Source of the DNA: an uncultured Methylophilaceae bacterium
GTDB taxonomy: Bacteria > Pseudomonadota > Gammaproteobacteria > Burkholderiales > Methylophilaceae
DNA: 55,416 nt
Assembly: GCA_905618945.1 (NCBI GenBank)
Contig: CAJQTF010000013.1
Coordinates: 1-55,416 of the forward strand
Direction: 5' to 3'
The notes under the pieces are model-generated. The model ran no database searches. It was not told the origin of the DNA and saw only the letters and a list, made by a program, of their open reading frames with translations. Made by a program: the position numbers and the translations under genes. Positions within the stretch are counted from its first letter, which is position 1, and each line of letters opens with the position of its first letter. This document shows positions 11,339 to 23,000 of the stretch, piece by piece.

Positions 11339-11347
11339 ATTTTAGCA
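11339..11347 (-). promoter_or_regulatory. Candidate extended -10 promoter for typA
   Basis: On the minus strand TGCTAAAAT (extended -10) lies about 28 bp before the typA ATG. No -35 match is visible, which extended -10 promoters can tolerate. Confidence 0.4.
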
Positions 11348-11382
11348 TAAAAATTACCGAAACCGGCTTAAAGGGTTGTGAA

Positions 11383-12582
11383 TTACTTAAGCTTTACGCT
11401 TAAAAGTGACTTAGCTTCTTGAGCTTTTGATTTTGCTTCGTCAATATTCTTGCCTGTAGATAAAATCACACCCATTCTTCTCTTTTTAAAAGATTCTGGT
11501 TTGCCAAATAATCTTATATCAACTCCATCTATTGCTAATGCTTTTTCTATTTCATCATAAATAACAACATTAGAATCATGCTCTCCATATATAACTGCGC
11601 TAGCACCAGGTTTTATTAAAGATACATTTACTGGTAATCCTAAAATTGCTTTTGCATGTAACTCAAATTCAGATTGGCTTTGCGTTGCCATCGTCACCAT
11701 TCCAGTATCATGAGGTCTGGGGCTGACCTCAGAAAACCATACCTCATCTTTCTTCACAAACAATTCAACGCCAAAAATTCCCAAACCCCCTAAAGCATCT
11801 GTAACTTTCTTAGCTATATCTTGTGACCTAGCTAAAGCTTTTTCTGTCATTACTTGTGGCTGCCAACTTTCTACATAGTCTCCATTCTCTTGTCTATGGC
11901 CAATTGGCTCACAAAAGTGTGTTAAAAATTTCCCCTCTTTATTTTTTGCTCTCACGGTAAGTAAAGTAATTTCATAATCGAAATCAACTTGCCCTTCAAC
12001 AATAACTACTCCTTGATCAACGCGACCAGATTTGGCTGCATGCTCCCAAGCTCCTTTTATCTCGGTTGACTCCATTATTCTTGATTGACCCTTACCTGAA
12101 GAAGACATAGTGGGCTTTATAAAGCAAGGAAATCCTATTTTTGAATCTATAGCAGATTTAAGCTCAGCAAGATTTTTAGCGAATGCAAAAGGAGATGTTG
12201 GTATATTCAGTGTTTCTGAAGCTAACTTTCTAATCCCCTCTCTATTCATTGTAAGCTGAACTGCTTTAACACTTGGCACTATAGTTATATTACTTTTCTT
12301 TTCTATTTTAGCTAAAATATCTGTGTTGATTGCTTCGATTTCAGGAACGATATAATGTGGCTTTTCTAGATTAATTAAAGACTCTAAAGCTTCTGAATTA
12401 GTCATATCAATAGTGTATGCTCGATGAGCAACTTGATGGCCAGGAGCATTTTTATAACGATCTACAGCAATTACTTCAACGCCCAGCCTTTGAAGGGAGA
12501 TAATTACCTCTTTACCAAGCTCACCACTTCCAAGGAGCATTATTCTAGTAGCGGAAGTGCTTAATGGGGTACCAATTTGCAT
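11383..12582 (-). CDS. purT: Formate-dependent phosphoribosylglycinamide formyltransferase PurT
   Basis: A 399-residue ATP-grasp enzyme that makes formyl-GAR from GAR, formate and ATP in purine synthesis. The N-terminal GSGELGKEV loop (about 18-26), the ATP-grasp SSSGKGQSR loop (about 158-166) and the C-terminal [14 protein letters not shown] motif are intact. It uses free formate rather than formyl-tetrahydrofolate. That would suit a methylotroph with formate in its C1 metabolism, though PurT is also common elsewhere. A perfect TATAAT lies 27 bp before the start. It follows the outer-membrane receptor operon with a 68-bp gap. Confidence 0.97.
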   Translation of the reverse strand: MQIGTPLSTSATRIMLLGSGELGKEVIISLQRLGVEVIAVDRYKNAPGHQVAHRAYTIDMTNSEALESLINLEKPHYIVPEIEAINTDILAKIEKKSNITIVPSVKAVQLTMNREGIRKLASETLNIPTSPFAFAKNLAELKSAIDSKIGFPCFIKPTMSSSGKGQSRIMESTEIKGAWEHAAKSGRVDQGVVIVEGQVDFDYEITLLTVRAKNKEGKFLTHFCEPIGHRQENGDYVESWQPQVMTEKALARSQDIAKKVTDALGGLGIFGVELFVKKDEVWFSEVSPRPHDTGMVTMATQSQSEFELHAKAILGLPVNVSLIKPGASAVIYGEHDSNVVIYDEIEKALAIDGVDIRLFGKPESFKKRRMGVILSTGKNIDEAKSKAQEAKSLLSVKLK

Positions 12583-12608
12583 ATTAGAATCTCTTATTAT
12601 TAATTCGT

Positions 12609-12614
12609 ATTATA
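12609..12614 (-). promoter_or_regulatory. Candidate -10 box for purT
   Basis: A perfect TATAAT on the minus strand, 27 bp before the purT ATG, in the gap after the OprC-like gene. The -35 is not convincing. Confidence 0.35.
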
Positions 12615-12650
12615 AGAATAGATAGCTGGTCTGATCTGATTGTTAGTATA

Positions 12651-14879
12651 TTATAAATCAATAGTTAATCCAAGATTGAATGAGCGCCCCATCCCAGGCA
12701 TACCTTGAGTGTTAGATAATCCAGTCATCATTGTTGCCCCTTGCCCAACGTAACTTCCACCTAGAGGGTCTATATAGTATTTATCAAATAAATTTGTTAC
12801 ACCAATACTTAATTGGGCGTCCTTATAATCATAAGTTGAAAATACATTTATCAATCCATAGCTAGGCGTTTCTAATTCATTCCTTATTTTAGATAAGTTT
12901 GTTTTATTTTTAACTAAACTCGCTTCTAAGCGGTTAGACCATTGGCCATATTTTTGCTCTAATGTTAATTTTATATTTGCTGGCATTACTCGATATAAAC
13001 TATCATTTGCTACCGTATTCTTACCTCTACTGTAGCTAAACGAACCCTTCAAAACTATATCTCCATACTCCTTAATACTTGCCAATGATTGATAGCCTGA
13101 GAGGTCAAAACCATATATTCTTGCTACCTGGTTATCCAAACTCAGCGTTGAAAATCCATCACTTCTGGACATGCAAGATTTCCCAACTTCGCTGCATACA
13201 ACTGCATCAATGTAATCATCTACATAAGTAAAATATGGTGTTACTTTAAATGACCAATTTTCTTTAGTTTTATCATGCCAATCTGATGAAGCACTGAAAG
13301 TGTGTGCAGTTTCTGGCTTTAAGTTAACATTTCCAACATACCCATTTCCATCGCCATAAGTATTATTCATATTTGCTGCCATCAACCATGTAGACCAGGT
13401 ATATCTTTCATATAAATTCGGGCTTCTTGTCTTCATGGCATAACCCATCTCGTAACTTTGCTCCTGATTAACGATATATTCTCCCAGTAAGGAAACATCT
13501 ATATTATGATCATTTTTCGAGCGATTAGAGCTATTAAACGCTGTTGAATTATTTAGTTGGTTATGAGTTGTTGATCCAGTTGAATTGTTATTATTGTAAC
13601 CATGCACAGCTCCTGAATTACTCCTAACTAGCCCATATCTTAGACCAATCGAAGAGTTAAGATCAGGCGTCCATGACTTCAACCATTCTGCAAAAATATC
13701 AAATCTATCGCGTTCTCCATTATTAATATTCTGAAATGTATTTGGTGACATTGGACCCGTACCAGACTTAGTCCACCAATCCTCTAAACGATATCTTTGA
13801 AATTCAGAACCAATAGTTAACAGATCTTTTTGAGAGAATAAAATATCTGCCTTTACATTAAAGCCTAGATTATGTCCTTCAGCATTCATAGGCATTCCAA
13901 CAACATTCATTGAATACGCTAATTGTTTATCTTGGCCAAAATTATGAGAATGTTGGGTTTTTTCATTATAAAATCTAGATTCTAATTTTCCCCAATCATA
14001 ATTATTTTGATACGCCATGTTGATTTTAATAACTTCGTTCTTTGTTGAATCCATTCTTTGATTAGAAAAGCCTTGGTAGGGTGTATTTTGATAGCCCAAT
14101 TTAATATTAAATAATTGATTGTCTTTACGAGATCCGACCGTAATCATATGATTACCATCCTTAAATGCAGATGACCCAACTTCATCACCATCAATAAATC
14201 CTCGACCGGTTGCAGCTAATCCTGAATCTTTAAAATGTTTAGCTGCTTTAAAATTTTTAGCATCAATATAGCTTCCATTATAATTAAATGATAATTTGTC
14301 TGATGCAATACTACTGCTTATATTTACTCCAATTGCTTTATTGTTTGTTCTATAAAAAGTAGAAATTTTATTTTTAAAAACACTCTCGTCACTTTTTCCA
14401 AATTCTGGCTGAGCTGAATTAATGACGACTGACCCACCTATACTATCTCCACCCTGGCTAACTGGCGTTAGCCCTGCAAAAACTTTTATCTGCTCAACAT
14501 TAGAGATATTAATTGAAGATAAAGGGGAATTCATATGGTTTGCACATGTAGATATAAGGTCCATACCATCGACTTTTATTTTAATGCGGTCATCAGCTAA
14601 ACCTCTAATTACAGGCATACTTGAGGTGCCAGCATTGGTAGCACTATTTACCCCAGTAAAGTAATCAAGAAGGGATCCGCTATTATTAGACTTAATTGAA
14701 TTAAACCTAATAAGTTCTTTGTTAATATTGCTGCCAGAAATATAGCTTTGCTCATTTATAGCTGAGCCAGTTACATCTATTGGCAATATATTAATATCCG
14801 TTTCTGCATTAAGCATAGGTGCGAATAACATGAAAGCTGATATTTTTAATACGTTAAAATTTATTTTAGGACTTTTCAT
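12651..14879 (-). CDS. OprC-like TonB-dependent outer-membrane receptor, probably for copper
   Basis: A 742-residue TonB-dependent receptor with a signal peptide (1-25, ends NA before ETD), a plug domain (about 45-160) and a beta-barrel ending in a hydrophobic last strand (LGLTIDL). The plug has Cys112-Ala-Asn-His-Met116 followed by NSPLSSI, matching the CxxxM copper site of Pseudomonas OprC/NosA as I recall it, and the family segment GLTPVSQGGDSIGGSV. The second half of the OprC site is normally HxM; the best aligned position here reads His310-Ser-His312. Copper (or a related soft metal) uptake is therefore likely but with an altered ligand set. It is the last gene of a three-gene operon. 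Confidence 0.8.
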   Translation of the reverse strand: MKSPKINFNVLKISAFMLFAPMLNAETDINILPIDVTGSAINEQSYISGSNINKELIRFNSIKSNNSGSLLDYFTGVNSATNAGTSSMPVIRGLADDRIKIKVDGMDLISTCANHMNSPLSSINISNVEQIKVFAGLTPVSQGGDSIGGSVVINSAQPEFGKSDESVFKNKISTFYRTNNKAIGVNISSSIASDKLSFNYNGSYIDAKNFKAAKHFKDSGLAATGRGFIDGDEVGSSAFKDGNHMITVGSRKDNQLFNIKLGYQNTPYQGFSNQRMDSTKNEVIKINMAYQNNYDWGKLESRFYNEKTQHSHNFGQDKQLAYSMNVVGMPMNAEGHNLGFNVKADILFSQKDLLTIGSEFQRYRLEDWWTKSGTGPMSPNTFQNINNGERDRFDIFAEWLKSWTPDLNSSIGLRYGLVRSNSGAVHGYNNNNSTGSTTHNQLNNSTAFNSSNRSKNDHNIDVSLLGEYIVNQEQSYEMGYAMKTRSPNLYERYTWSTWLMAANMNNTYGDGNGYVGNVNLKPETAHTFSASSDWHDKTKENWSFKVTPYFTYVDDYIDAVVCSEVGKSCMSRSDGFSTLSLDNQVARIYGFDLSGYQSLASIKEYGDIVLKGSFSYSRGKNTVANDSLYRVMPANIKLTLEQKYGQWSNRLEASLVKNKTNLSKIRNELETPSYGLINVFSTYDYKDAQLSIGVTNLFDKYYIDPLGGSYVGQGATMMTGLSNTQGMPGMGRSFNLGLTIDL

Positions 14880-14948
14880 GCTCTATTCATCCAATTTTTA
14901 ATATGCAAAATACTTACTAAACTTGAGTAAGTGGTGAAAATTACAAAT

Positions 14949-15314
14949 CTAAATTGATGGTGGCGCTTGAGGGGGGTTGGCTGTTAAAAATGAATGATTT
15001 TTTATTTTCGGTAAAAAGCTAATTGATTTTGTATGCTCAGATGTAAAAAGGTTTTGAACATCATTAACTTTCTCTATTGAGAATTCATCATCTACTGCAA
15101 AGGTACAAAAAGTACAATGGTTTAAGTTAAATTTATGATCAAGATTATTTATATTTTCGTTTTGTGCATAAATAATCTTTAAGTCATTTGAGGAACAAAT
15201 AACTTGATAATCACTTGACTGACTATCTTCAAAGGCATTAGAAATAATTGGAAGTAGCGATACGAAAAGTATTGCTAAAATTGAAATCCAGTTAGTGAGT
15301 ATTTTATATTTCAT
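14949..15314 (-). CDS. DUF2946-like exported cysteine protein
   Basis: A 121-residue protein with an N-terminal hydrophobic signal or anchor (about 9-27). It has the layout of DUF2946 proteins: a cysteine after the signal (Cys40), a central His-Cys-x-x-Cys (His66, Cys67, Cys70), and a proline-rich end (NPPQAPPSI) like the family's RAPP tail. Similar genes often neighbour TonB receptors and copper-handling genes, as here. It starts 6 bp after the upstream receptor gene and precedes the OprC-like gene by 69 bp. A role as a periplasmic metal-binding helper is inferred from cysteines and context; no function is established. Confidence 0.7.
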   Translation of the reverse strand: MKYKILTNWISILAILFVSLLPIISNAFEDSQSSDYQVICSSNDLKIIYAQNENINNLDHKFNLNHCTFCTFAVDDEFSIEKVNDVQNLFTSEHTKSISFLPKIKNHSFLTANPPQAPPSI

Positions 15315-15320
15315 AAATAA

Positions 15321-17624
15321 TTAAAATGATTTGCTTATGCCTATCCAACCTGCTCTTGGGGCACCTGGAATTACAGAAGCAACATTTCTATCGTCACCAT
15401 GTGTTCTATCAGTTTGAACTCTCGTTTCCGCTAACCGCCCACCAGTTTCATATTTTTGATCAAAAATATTTATAAATTTAGCATGGAAATCCCAACCTTT
15501 ATGGAAGTTATATTGAGAATCAAGATTTACTACTGCATAACCAGGAAGTTCGCCTTGCAATCCTCCGCTAGAATCATGCTGCTGATTTTCGTTACCCATC
15601 ATGTATGAAGATGAAAAAGCAGTCAAAGTCGCACCCAAATTCCATTGAGGTTTAATTTCATAATCTGCTCTAATTTTTAAATGATGCTTTGGTATATTTG
15701 GAAGATAATCGCCATCGCTAACTTGGATTACATCACTACTATTAGAACTATTAACCTCACTAACTAATGTAAAATTAGTTCCGTATTGTGCCATTACAAA
15801 TCCATAATTAATATTTAAATTAAGCTTATCAAATTTTGTTTTAACGCCAACATCTATACCTTTACGTGTCGTTTCTGCTACATTTGTAAAATATCCAAGC
15901 CCATTAGATGCATTAGCATACACAAATAAAATATCATCATGATTAGTAGCAGAATAAATAGAGAAATTCCAACTAGTATCTTTTGTAACTACACCACTCA
16001 CTCCGCCTTCTATAGTTTTTGCAACAACTTGATGAAGTGGTGGATCATCTGCCATCTGTGTAGGCAGATTACAAGGTTGTGCTGGATTAGCACAACCTAA
16101 TTCTATGCTGGTTGGTGCCCTACTTGATTCACTATATGAGCTATAAGCTGTTAAAATTTTATTTGGTTGATAAGTTACCCCTACAGATGGGTTGAAACGC
16201 TCAAAATGATGTTTGCCTGTTAAGCTGGCAGAAGAGCCCGGACCATTAAAAGTATCTCGATTATCAACTTGAACATGGTTGTAGCGAATAGCTGTATTAA
16301 TACTTAACTTATCATTATAAGAATGAGTATTTGTTACAAATGCACCATAAGTCTTTGTCTTCCCTGTTAAGCCAGTTGACACTTCAATATCGTCTGGTGT
16401 TCCACCAATATGTCCACTTAATGCTAAATGTAGGTGTTCTTGTTCGCTCTGCTTGAATTTAATTTGTGAATATTCAGCTGAAAATCCAGCAACTAGTTGA
16501 TTACGTCTGCCGCGCCAATCCTGATCTAAAGTTGTTTGTAGATTTAAACCGAATGCATCTTGTAATGTATTTGTTCTATTTATGACGCCTTGATTTAAAT
16601 TTTCAGCATCAGATCTAGACAGTGCCTGCTGTGCTGCAGTACATTCGCTATCATCATAAGCATCTCCATCACAAAACTCATCGTTTAGATCTCCATTAAA
16701 TGTTGCTCTATCTGATCTCTTATAGTAAATATTTCCTGCCATCATTGTCTCTTCATCAAAAAAATGTGACATATTTAAAGCTACTTGGCTATATTCATTT
16801 TGAGTTTCATCCTCAAGTGTATGAATACCATCGCGCTTAGATCCAAGTAGATCTTTAGGAGTCAATCCATTACCAATTAATATATTCTGAGCCCCTGTGT
16901 AACTAAATTCATATCGAGACATTTCAGACTCAACTCCTAATTTTCCAAAAAGCTGATTTACATGCGAAGGTGAAAATTTTCTCCAGCCATTTTCAGTAAA
17001 ATGCTCGTAGCCAATATAATAATCTACATTACTATTATCAAAAACTCCTCCAGCTTCGACAACCTGACTATTTCTTGCCCATGAGCCAGCAGTTACATCT
17101 ATATTTTTTTGTTTAAAATTTTGACCACTTTTTGTTTGCATCGACATTGATCCGCCCAGAGTATTAAGGCCATAAACAGGATTAGATCCAGCAATTACCT
17201 GCATATTATTTATAGCAAAATTTGGTATTAAGTCCCATAAAACAGTATTACTAAAGGGTTGATTAGCTCTAATACCATCGATATAAACTGATAGTCCTTG
17301 AGGGTTTCCTGAAATTGGTGTGGCATTGTATCCACGAAAATTGAGCTCTAACTGGAAAGGGTTTCCGCCAACCTCGTTAACTGTTACCCCTTGAAGATTA
17401 TTAACCATATAATCTGCAATAGTAGCGCCTGACTGCTTACCTAAGTCACTTGCTTTTACAGTTTGAATATTTGCAGGCACCATACTTTTTGGTAGCCCAA
17501 TGGAGGGTAACGGGGACGAAGAATATACATCAATCGTTCCAGTTGTTATATTTTCTTCTGAAAGTGCAGGGAATCCACACAAAAGTACTATTGTTAAAAA
17601 TATAATTTTTAATTTTTTAAGCAT
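15321..17624 (-). CDS. TonB-dependent outer-membrane receptor, substrate unknown
   Basis: A 767-residue receptor with a signal peptide (1-22, PALS before EEN), a likely TonB box near residues 29-36 (GTIDVYSS), a plug domain and a 22-strand-type barrel ending in Phe. The plug carries FRGYNATPISGNPQGLSVYI, WDLIPNFAI and GSNPVYGLNTLGG. These are shared with a large proteobacterial receptor group of unassigned ligand. It is the first gene after a strong promoter and is followed within 6 bp by the DUF2946 gene and then the OprC-like receptor. A metal or metallophore substrate is inferred from these neighbours only. Confidence 0.85.
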   Translation of the reverse strand: MLKKLKIIFLTIVLLCGFPALSEENITTGTIDVYSSSPLPSIGLPKSMVPANIQTVKASDLGKQSGATIADYMVNNLQGVTVNEVGGNPFQLELNFRGYNATPISGNPQGLSVYIDGIRANQPFSNTVLWDLIPNFAINNMQVIAGSNPVYGLNTLGGSMSMQTKSGQNFKQKNIDVTAGSWARNSQVVEAGGVFDNSNVDYYIGYEHFTENGWRKFSPSHVNQLFGKLGVESEMSRYEFSYTGAQNILIGNGLTPKDLLGSKRDGIHTLEDETQNEYSQVALNMSHFFDEETMMAGNIYYKRSDRATFNGDLNDEFCDGDAYDDSECTAAQQALSRSDAENLNQGVINRTNTLQDAFGLNLQTTLDQDWRGRRNQLVAGFSAEYSQIKFKQSEQEHLHLALSGHIGGTPDDIEVSTGLTGKTKTYGAFVTNTHSYNDKLSINTAIRYNHVQVDNRDTFNGPGSSASLTGKHHFERFNPSVGVTYQPNKILTAYSSYSESSRAPTSIELGCANPAQPCNLPTQMADDPPLHQVVAKTIEGGVSGVVTKDTSWNFSIYSATNHDDILFVYANASNGLGYFTNVAETTRKGIDVGVKTKFDKLNLNINYGFVMAQYGTNFTLVSEVNSSNSSDVIQVSDGDYLPNIPKHHLKIRADYEIKPQWNLGATLTAFSSSYMMGNENQQHDSSGGLQGELPGYAVVNLDSQYNFHKGWDFHAKFINIFDQKYETGGRLAETRVQTDRTHGDDRNVASVIPGAPRAGWIGISKSF

Positions 17625-17656
17625 TATGAATTGGTTATTTTCTTTGATTAATCAGA

Positions 17657-17685
17657 ATATTAGCAAAATTATTTATAGTTGTAAA
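17657..17685 (-). promoter_or_regulatory. Sigma70 promoter of the receptor operon
   Basis: On the minus strand: -35 TTTACA (17680-17685), a 17-bp spacer, and -10 TAATAT (17657-17662) preceded by the extended element TGC. It lies 33 bp before the receptor ATG and fits the consensus well. I see no clear metal-regulator box around it. Confidence 0.65.
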
Positions 17686-17712
17686 TTAATAAAACTACTG
17701 AGTATTAGCATT

Positions 17713-19071
17713 TTAATTGCTTATCCAATTAATATCCCAACCATCTTCTTCTTTATCAGCTTGAAATTTAAAATGTACCCCAAAGTCAGGCACTGCAACT
17801 AACTCATTTTCTGAGAATACCAAAGGCATTAATTGCCTCTTCCAAGGAGGTATATTAGAAGTCTGTAATAGATATTTAAGTGTTCTCGTTGGCTGATTAT
17901 TTTTTGGTTTAAAGCTTTCTCCTCCATTTCTATTTTGAATAGTTAAAGTTTTAGAGCCGATTTTGGATAAAGAAAACCCAGCTCCCACCGACCTCTTAAA
18001 AATAAGTTTAGAGTTTCCTGGCAACTCAACAACTTTTTCACCTCGCCAGATTAATTCATATGGATCAATTTTTATTTTTTTTTCGACTAAAAAGAGCTCG
18101 TCTCGGTATGCTTTAATACTAATCAATTCTGAAATATCAATATTTAAAAGGGCATCTTTCTTAACATCTTTAATTTGTCTATATAGCTCACTCATAGTTT
18201 TTTTTGAAGGCATCAATTGCTTATTAACATCTAACCACCAGCGAATAAGGTTAACGACTCTTTCCTTTTCCAACACTTTAAGCATAGTCAGAGATAAGCG
18301 CTCTTTATTTTTGGAAAAATAAAGATTCGCGTCCTCTTTTGCAATTGCTTTATGAAGGTTTAAACCTTCAGCAATGTTTTCAGAAGACCTACTAATTGTA
18401 TTTATTATGTCTGGGTATCTAGATTTAATTAAGGGTAAAATTTCTTTTCTTAAAAAGTTTCTTTCAAACTGTAGATTATTATTGCTCTCATCTTCTATAA
18501 AAACTAAATTATTTTCTTTTGCGTAGTCTTCAATTATCTCTCTCTTAATTCTTAGTAAGGGCCTCCAAATAAATCTTTCTCGATCAAAAGTTGGCATAGC
18601 AGCTAATCCACTTAAACCACTTCCTCTGAATAGTTGAAGCATTAATGTTTCAGCTTGATCATTTTGATGATGTCCCAATGCTAAAATACCTTTTCTATAA
18701 ATCTCTAAAACTTGGTAGCGACTTTTTCTTGCTGCAGCTTCAATACCCATAGATAGGTCCTGCTTTATATTAATTTTTTCTGATTTAATTGGAATACTTA
18801 ATTTCTTGCATTCCTTGTAACAAAAAGTAAGCCAATCATCTGCATTTGGGCTTAAATCATGATGAATATGGATTGCATTTAATTTTAATTTTAACTGCTT
18901 TTGAAGCTGGCTTAGTGCGTGAAGAAGAACTATAGAATCGACACCTCCACTTAGAGCAACACTTATATCAAATGGTTTATTATCTAGATTTTTAAAGTAA
19001 TCACTAAATGAATTAATAATTTCAGACAGAATTACTTCGGATTTATTTTTCACTCTCTGTGGTTTGTCCAA
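17713..19071 (-). CDS. tilS: tRNA(Ile)-lysidine synthase TilS
   Basis: A PP-loop ATPase of up to 452 residues that converts C34 of tRNA-Ile(CAU) to lysidine so that it reads AUA. The P-loop SGGVDS is at 41-46 and is followed by [13 protein letters not shown] and [27 protein letters not shown], all TilS signatures. The substrate-binding and C-terminal TilS domains follow. The start is unsure: TTG at 19071 (overlapping accA by 29 bp) or GTG at 19053 (11-bp overlap). The shorter form places the P-loop closer to its usual distance. Overlap with accA implies co-transcription. Confidence 0.95.
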   Translation of the reverse strand: MDKPQRVKNKSEVILSEIINSFSDYFKNLDNKPFDISVALSGGVDSIVLLHALSQLQKQLKLKLNAIHIHHDLSPNADDWLTFCYKECKKLSIPIKSEKINIKQDLSMGIEAAARKSRYQVLEIYRKGILALGHHQNDQAETLMLQLFRGSGLSGLAAMPTFDRERFIWRPLLRIKREIIEDYAKENNLVFIEDESNNNLQFERNFLRKEILPLIKSRYPDIINTISRSSENIAEGLNLHKAIAKEDANLYFSKNKERLSLTMLKVLEKERVVNLIRWWLDVNKQLMPSKKTMSELYRQIKDVKKDALLNIDISELISIKAYRDELFLVEKKIKIDPYELIWRGEKVVELPGNSKLIFKRSVGAGFSLSKIGSKTLTIQNRNGGESFKPKNNQPTRTLKYLLQTSNIPPWKRQLMPLVFSENELVAVPDFGVHFKFQADKEEDGWDINWISN

Positions 19072-20011
19072 AGTTCATCAGTCGAAGATACCTATTAGTA
19101 AGAAGAGAGCTAATTGATTCTTTTTTTAATTTACTTAGCTCTTTTTTCAGGGCATATTTTACATTATTCATTGTTGTTTTAAGGTCTCGATGTGCTCCAC
19201 CTAAAGGTTCTGGAATAATATAGTCAGTTAATCCTAGTTTTTTTAAAACATCTGCAGTAATACCTAATGTTTCAGCAGCGATCTCTGCAGCCTCTTGCTT
19301 CTTCCAAAGAATCGAAGCACATCCTTCAGGCGAAATAACTGAATAAGTTGAATATTTAAGCATCAATAACGAATCAACAACCCCTAAAGCTAAAGCGCCA
19401 CCAGATCCTCCCTCACCTATTACTACTCCAATAATTGGAGTTTTAAGTTCAGACATAACATATAAATTCCTTGCAATCGCTTCTGACTGGCCACGCTCTT
19501 CTGCCCCTATACCTGGATATGCTCCAGGGGTATCAATAAGAGTAATTATTGGGATAGAAAACTTTTCTGCAAGCTTAAAAAGACGAAGCGCTTTACGGTA
19601 GCCTTCTGGACGTGGCATACCAAAATTTCTGTATTGTCTTTCTTTTGTATCCCTACCTTTTTGATGGCCAATTACCATAATTGATTGACCCTCAAAGCTT
19701 GCCAAACCTCCAATAATTGCAGGGTCGTCAGCATAAGTTCTGTCTCCATGTAATTCATAAAAATCAGAAAATATGTGAGAAATATAGTCAAGCGTATATG
19801 GTCGTTGCGGATGTCTTGCGACTTGAGAGATTTGCCAAGGTGTTAAATTATCATAAATTTCATGCAAAGATTTTTCAGACTTCTCTTCTAGTTGTTTAAG
19901 CTCTGTTGCTATATCGAGGGATGGATGATCTTCATTCGCCATTCTAAGGCTGATGATCTTATTTTCTAAACTTTCAATAGATTTTTCAAATTCTAAGTAG
20001 GTAGATTTCAT
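19043..20011 (-). CDS. accA: Acetyl-CoA carboxylase carboxyltransferase subunit alpha
   Basis: A 322-residue alpha subunit of the carboxyltransferase that transfers CO2 from biotin carrier protein to acetyl-CoA, making malonyl-CoA for fatty acid synthesis. An N-terminal helix ([15 protein letters not shown]) is followed by the crotonase-like core. The family segments [51 protein letters not shown] and [11 protein letters not shown] are intact. It sits between dnaE (24 bp upstream) and tilS, the order dnaE-accA-tilS common in beta- and gammaproteobacteria. Confidence 0.98.
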   Translation of the reverse strand: MKSTYLEFEKSIESLENKIISLRMANEDHPSLDIATELKQLEEKSEKSLHEIYDNLTPWQISQVARHPQRPYTLDYISHIFSDFYELHGDRTYADDPAIIGGLASFEGQSIMVIGHQKGRDTKERQYRNFGMPRPEGYRKALRLFKLAEKFSIPIITLIDTPGAYPGIGAEERGQSEAIARNLYVMSELKTPIIGVVIGEGGSGGALALGVVDSLLMLKYSTYSVISPEGCASILWKKQEAAEIAAETLGITADVLKKLGLTDYIIPEPLGGAHRDLKTTMNNVKYALKKELSKLKKESISSLLTNRYLRLMNFGQTTESEK

Positions 20012-20035
20012 ATTTTTGGGTTAAGACTAAAGAAT

Positions 20036-23000
20036 TTAATTATAAAGGATTTTTACATTATCATCATTAAAGGATTCGGTAAGCCCCATAATTAAATCCT
20101 CATGAAGAGAGACCTCCCATTGAGAGCCTAAGATTAACTCAACTCGCCCTTGAGTGTTTTGGTATTCAATTTTAACCTTACACTTCTTATGAGTAGTATT
20201 TAAATCGCAATAAGGTTTAAGTAGTTGCTTAAGTTTAGAAGCATCTGCCTGGCCATTTAAAGATATCTTCAATAAATTTGCTTTTAAGCTTTGGAATGTT
20301 ATCAAATCATAAACCTTGATGGCACTCAATCGATTACCACCACTATAATCATCAACACTCACCCGACCTTCAATAATTATCAATTCATCATCTTTTATTA
20401 AATTATAAGATTGCGTCAGTAAATTATTTCCCAAAAGAGCATCAATCCTTCCCTCTCCATCATCTATAGTAATAATCGCAATTTTACCTCTTGATGATTG
20501 CCTATACTTAACAGATGAGATAATGCCTGCAATCAAATAACTTTCTTGGCGAGGTTTTAATTCAGATAATTTGGTTGATATAAAGCTTTTAATTATTTTT
20601 TTATAATATGAAAAAAGATGTCCACTAAAATAAAACCCTAATGCTACTTTTTCTTCTAAAAGTTGATTTTTTTCTTCCCATGGATTCATTTCAACTAGTT
20701 TTATAGCTTCAATATCGGAGCCTCCAAATAATCCCGCTTGTCCTGCTTCGTTTTTACTTTGTTCCGCCATTTTAATTGCTAAATTAACACTAGCCAATAA
20801 AGATGCTCTATTAGGCTCTATTTTGTCGAATGCTCCTGAGCGGACCAATGATTCGACTACGCGTCGATTTACTTTTGTTAGGTCAAGTCTTGAAGTGAAA
20901 TCAAAAAGCGACCTATAAGGGCCGTTATTTTTCCGCTCGGCCAATATAAGATCAATTGATGAATCGCCTGAGCCTTTTATAGCTCCTAATCCATAAAGAA
21001 TTTGATTATTATTTAATGGAATAAACTTATAAGAACTTTTATTAACATCTGGTGGTAATAATTCAACGTTATTAATTTTACAATCGTCAAATAAAAGATG
21101 AATATTATCTGTATTATTCATATCTGCTGACATTGAAGCCGCCAAAAAAGAAGATGCATGGTGTGCTTTTAAATAAGCTGTTTGGTATGCTATTTTTGCA
21201 TATGCTGCAGCATGAGACTTGTTAAATCCATAACCAGCAAACTTCTCTAATAAATCGAATAGCTCATTAGCTTGTCTTTCATTTAATTTATTTTTAAGTG
21301 AGCCGCTTACAAAGTCTGTACGCTGGGCATCCATTTCTTCTTTATCTTTTTTACCCATAGCTCTTCTCAAGAGGTCGGCACTGCCTAGGCTGTAACCTGC
21401 CACTGCTTGAGCAATTTGCATTACTTGCTCTTGGTATACAGCAATGCCATATGTTTCTTTTAAGATGGATTCTGTTGCGGGATGAGGATAAGTTACTTTT
21501 TGTTGCCCAAGCTTTCTTCTACAGAATTCTGGAATTAAATCCATAGGGCCCGGCCTATAAAGAGCAACTAAAGCAATAATATCTTCAAAACAATCAGGCT
21601 TTGCTTGCTTCAACATATCTTTCATACCACTGGATTCCAATTGAAATACAGCTGTAGTATTTGAGCTTTTTAAGAGATTGAATGTAGCTTCATCATTAAT
21701 AGGAATTTCATTCAAATCAAGAGGACTGAGATTATTCTCATTAAGGATATGGTTTGCATTTTTTAAAGCCATATCAATAATAGTCAAAGTACGTAAACCT
21801 AAGAAATCAAATTTTACTAATCCAACAGATTCGACATCATACTTATCAAACTGACTAATTACCCCCTCCCCGTCAGGCTGACAATAAATAGGTGAAAAAG
21901 CAGAAATCTCAGTAGGGGCAATTAAAACTCCACCCGCGTGCATGCTAACGTTTCGAACTAAGCCTTCGAGTCGCATAGCTAAATCAAATAGCTCTTTAAC
22001 CTCTTCTTCATTTGCAATTCTTTCTTTGATTCTTGGCTCTTGTTCTATTGCCGATTTCAAAGTGATACCTAATTCATTTGGTATTAATTTTGCAATTTCT
22101 TGAACAAAAGGAAATGATAATTGAAGGACTCTCCCAACATCACCAATCGCAGCTCTTGCCGCCATTGTGCCAAAAGTAACTATTTGTGAAACTGAACTAG
22201 ATCCATATTTTTGTTTAACGTAGTCAATAACCTTATCCCTACCTTCCATACAGAAATCAATATCAAAATCGGGCATAGAAACTCGGTCTGGATTAAGAAA
22301 TCTTTCAAAAAGGAGGTTGTACTCTATAGGATCAAGATCAGTAATGCCCAAGCTATATGCTACAACCGAACCTGCACCCGAACCCCTTCCAGGGCCCACT
22401 GGAATCTTATTTACTTTTGCCCAATTAATAAAATCAGCAACAATTAAAAAATAACCGGCATAACCCATTTGATTAATGACGCCTACTTCAAAATTCAAAC
22501 GCTCTTCATACTCAATTTTTTTTTGTTTGTGAATAGCTTTATCCAAAAAAAGTACTCTCAGTCTTTTTTTTAACCCATCTTCTGCTTCGGTCAATAAGTA
22601 ATTGTCAATCTTAATATTATTTGGTGTTGGAAAATTAGGTAAGTAATTTTTTCCCAGGTCAAAACTAAAATTACATCGATATGCGATAGAAACAGAATTT
22701 TGTAATGCTGATGGTATATCTGAAAATAATTCGACCATCTCAGCTTCATCTTTACAATACTGGTCAGAAGTGAATGATTTTGGTCTTCTCCTGTCTCCTA
22801 GAACAAAGCCTTCAGAAATACAGGATTTTGATTCATGTGCCCTAAAATCATCTTCCTTCATGAACTGAATAGGATGAGTGGCTACTACTGGAGTCTTATA
22901 ATCAATGGCAAAATGGAGCACTTGTTTGATGTAACGTTCTTGCTGATCTCTTAGTTCGCCTTGGCCGTGTCTCTGCACTTCAATATAAAACCTATCGCCA

